Source: Salipaludibacillus neizhouensis
GTDB taxonomy: Bacteria > Bacillota > Bacilli > Bacillales > Salisediminibacteriaceae
DNA: 64,000 bases
Assembly: GCF_002886185.1 (NCBI RefSeq)
Contig: NZ_KZ614146.1
Location: forward strand, 2,526,930 to 2,590,929
Reading direction: 5' to 3'
Below, one piece after another: positions 63,462 through 64,000 of the stretch. The notes under the pieces were generated by a model. That model did no database searches, was not told the origin of the DNA, and was given only the letters and a program-made list of their open reading frames with translations. The translations under genes were made by a program, and so were the position numbers. How positions within the stretch are numbered: the first letter of the stretch is position 1; each line of letters begins with the position of its first letter.

Positions 63462-63614
63462 GAAAAACGCGTAGCGTCTTTTATTAAGAAAAACGGCAGA
63501 GCCGTCATTTTTTAAACACAGCATGGGCTTCCCCGCCATATTGTATCAAGGGGTGAATCACCTTACTCTTGATACAATATGGCGTGAAGGTAGCTCTTAA
63601 ACGTTAACTTTCTT
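63458..63614 (+). repeat. Structured repeat, copy 9, nested 5' modules
   Basis: A partial 5' module (TTAAGAAAAACGC-GTA-GCGTC, TTTTATT) is followed directly by a second start (AAGAAAAACGGC-AGA-GCCGTC) and the rest: TTTTTTAAACACAGC, stem CTTCCCCGCCAT / ATGGCG-T-GAAG, inner hairpin ATTGTATCAAG / CTTGATACAAT, TTCTTA end. One element has apparently inserted at the TTTTATT site of another. The first TAA of TTAAGAA is the cysP stop codon. Confidence 0.85.
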
Positions 63615-63638
63615 AAAGAAAAAGGAGGCTTTCACATA

Positions 63639-64000
63639 ATGGACAACAAAGTAAATGAAGCCGATTATTTTACATTTACCGAGAAAAATTATGATTTTTT
63701 CAATCAAAAATTGCAGGATTTAGGGTCACAGGATGTCATTAAATGGGCGTTTGATTTTTTCGGAGACAAATTAGTTTATGCCTGTAGTTTCGGGGCTGAG
63801 GGTATTGTACTTATTGATATGATAAGTAAGGTTAAAAAGGATGCCAGAATCGTCTTCTTAGATACTCATGTGCATTTTCAAGAAACCTACGATGTCATCA
63901 ATCAAATAAAAGAAAAATATCCTGAACTCCAAATTGACATGGTCCAACCGGAATTGACGCTCGATCAACAAGCGGAAAAATACGGCGAAAAACTATGGGA
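63639..64000 (+). CDS. cysH: Phosphoadenylyl-sulfate reductase CysH (partial)
   Basis: Thioredoxin-dependent PAPS/APS reductase that makes sulfite in assimilatory sulfate reduction. About 120 N-terminal codons shown; the frame continues past the window. LVYACSFGAEGIVLIDMIS and RIVFLDTHVHFQETYDVI are the PP-loop and substrate segments. AAAGGAGG nine or ten bases before the ATG. It is co-transcribed with cysP across repeat copy 9. Confidence 0.9.
   Translation, partial: MDNKVNEADYFTFTEKNYDFFNQKLQDLGSQDVIKWAFDFFGDKLVYACSFGAEGIVLIDMISKVKKDARIVFLDTHVHFQETYDVINQIKEKYPELQIDMVQPELTLDQQAEKYGEKLW

Overview
The window is a low-GC Firmicute chromosome, almost certainly an endospore-forming member of Bacillaceae, and the complete Mrp Na+/H+ antiporter operon suggests a salt- or alkali-adapted species. 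The gene order follows the Bacillus subtilis yqf/yqe region closely: phoH-yqfD-yqfC, yqfB-floA-yqeZ, yqeY-rpsU, mtaB-rsmE-prmA-dnaJ-dnaK-grpE-hrcA, hemW-lepA-yqxA-spoIIP-gpr, rpsT, holA, yqzM, comEC-comEB-comEA, comER, yqeM-rsfS-yqeK-nadD-yqeI-aroE-yqeH-yqeG, then sda. I cannot name the species.

Layout. 1-34.4 kb is mostly minus-strand housekeeping: translation, ribosome assembly, heat shock under CIRCE/HrcA, competence and sporulation. 34.5-35.2 kb holds sda with four DnaA-box-like sites upstream. 35.8-41.6 kb is mrpABCDEFG. 41.7-53.3 kb is a mosaic: psd, a DHH-CBS-nucleotidyltransferase fusion, a peroxiredoxin/thioredoxin-like pair, HD-GYP, deoD, lipoate ligase, an MhqO-type dioxygenase and a cation/proton antiporter. 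53.5-59.9 kb is a decayed island of sporulation-control genes: an orphan C-terminal half of sigma-K, an IS200-type transposase fossil, a second sda-like gene, a frameshifted spo0E-like gene, one intact and one broken sensor kinase, and an intact uninterrupted sigK. 60-64 kb carries carbonic anhydrase, an aldo-keto reductase, and a sulfate permease (PiT family) followed by cysH, which runs off the end.

The most notable non-coding feature is a family of about 125-160 bp structured repeats with eight near-complete copies and one fragment, all on the plus strand whatever the direction of the neighbouring genes. Near-complete copies share a short 5' hairpin, an invariant TTTTATTAAATACAGC-like segment and a long-range stem whose two arms change together between copies. 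Most carry ATAAGAA/TTCTTAT-like ends. One module is swapped for a 14-bp hairpin in four copies. One copy is nested behind part of another, two stand in tandem, two flank comEC, and one supplies the stop codon of the sulfate permease. Covariation points to selection on structure. I do not recognise the family and present it, with the sigma-K/phosphorelay island, as the main item for follow-up.

Several start codons were moved inward from the longest open frame because a Shine-Dalgarno sequence decides them. In hemW and comEC the longest frames read into a structured repeat and give the same spurious N-terminal peptide.
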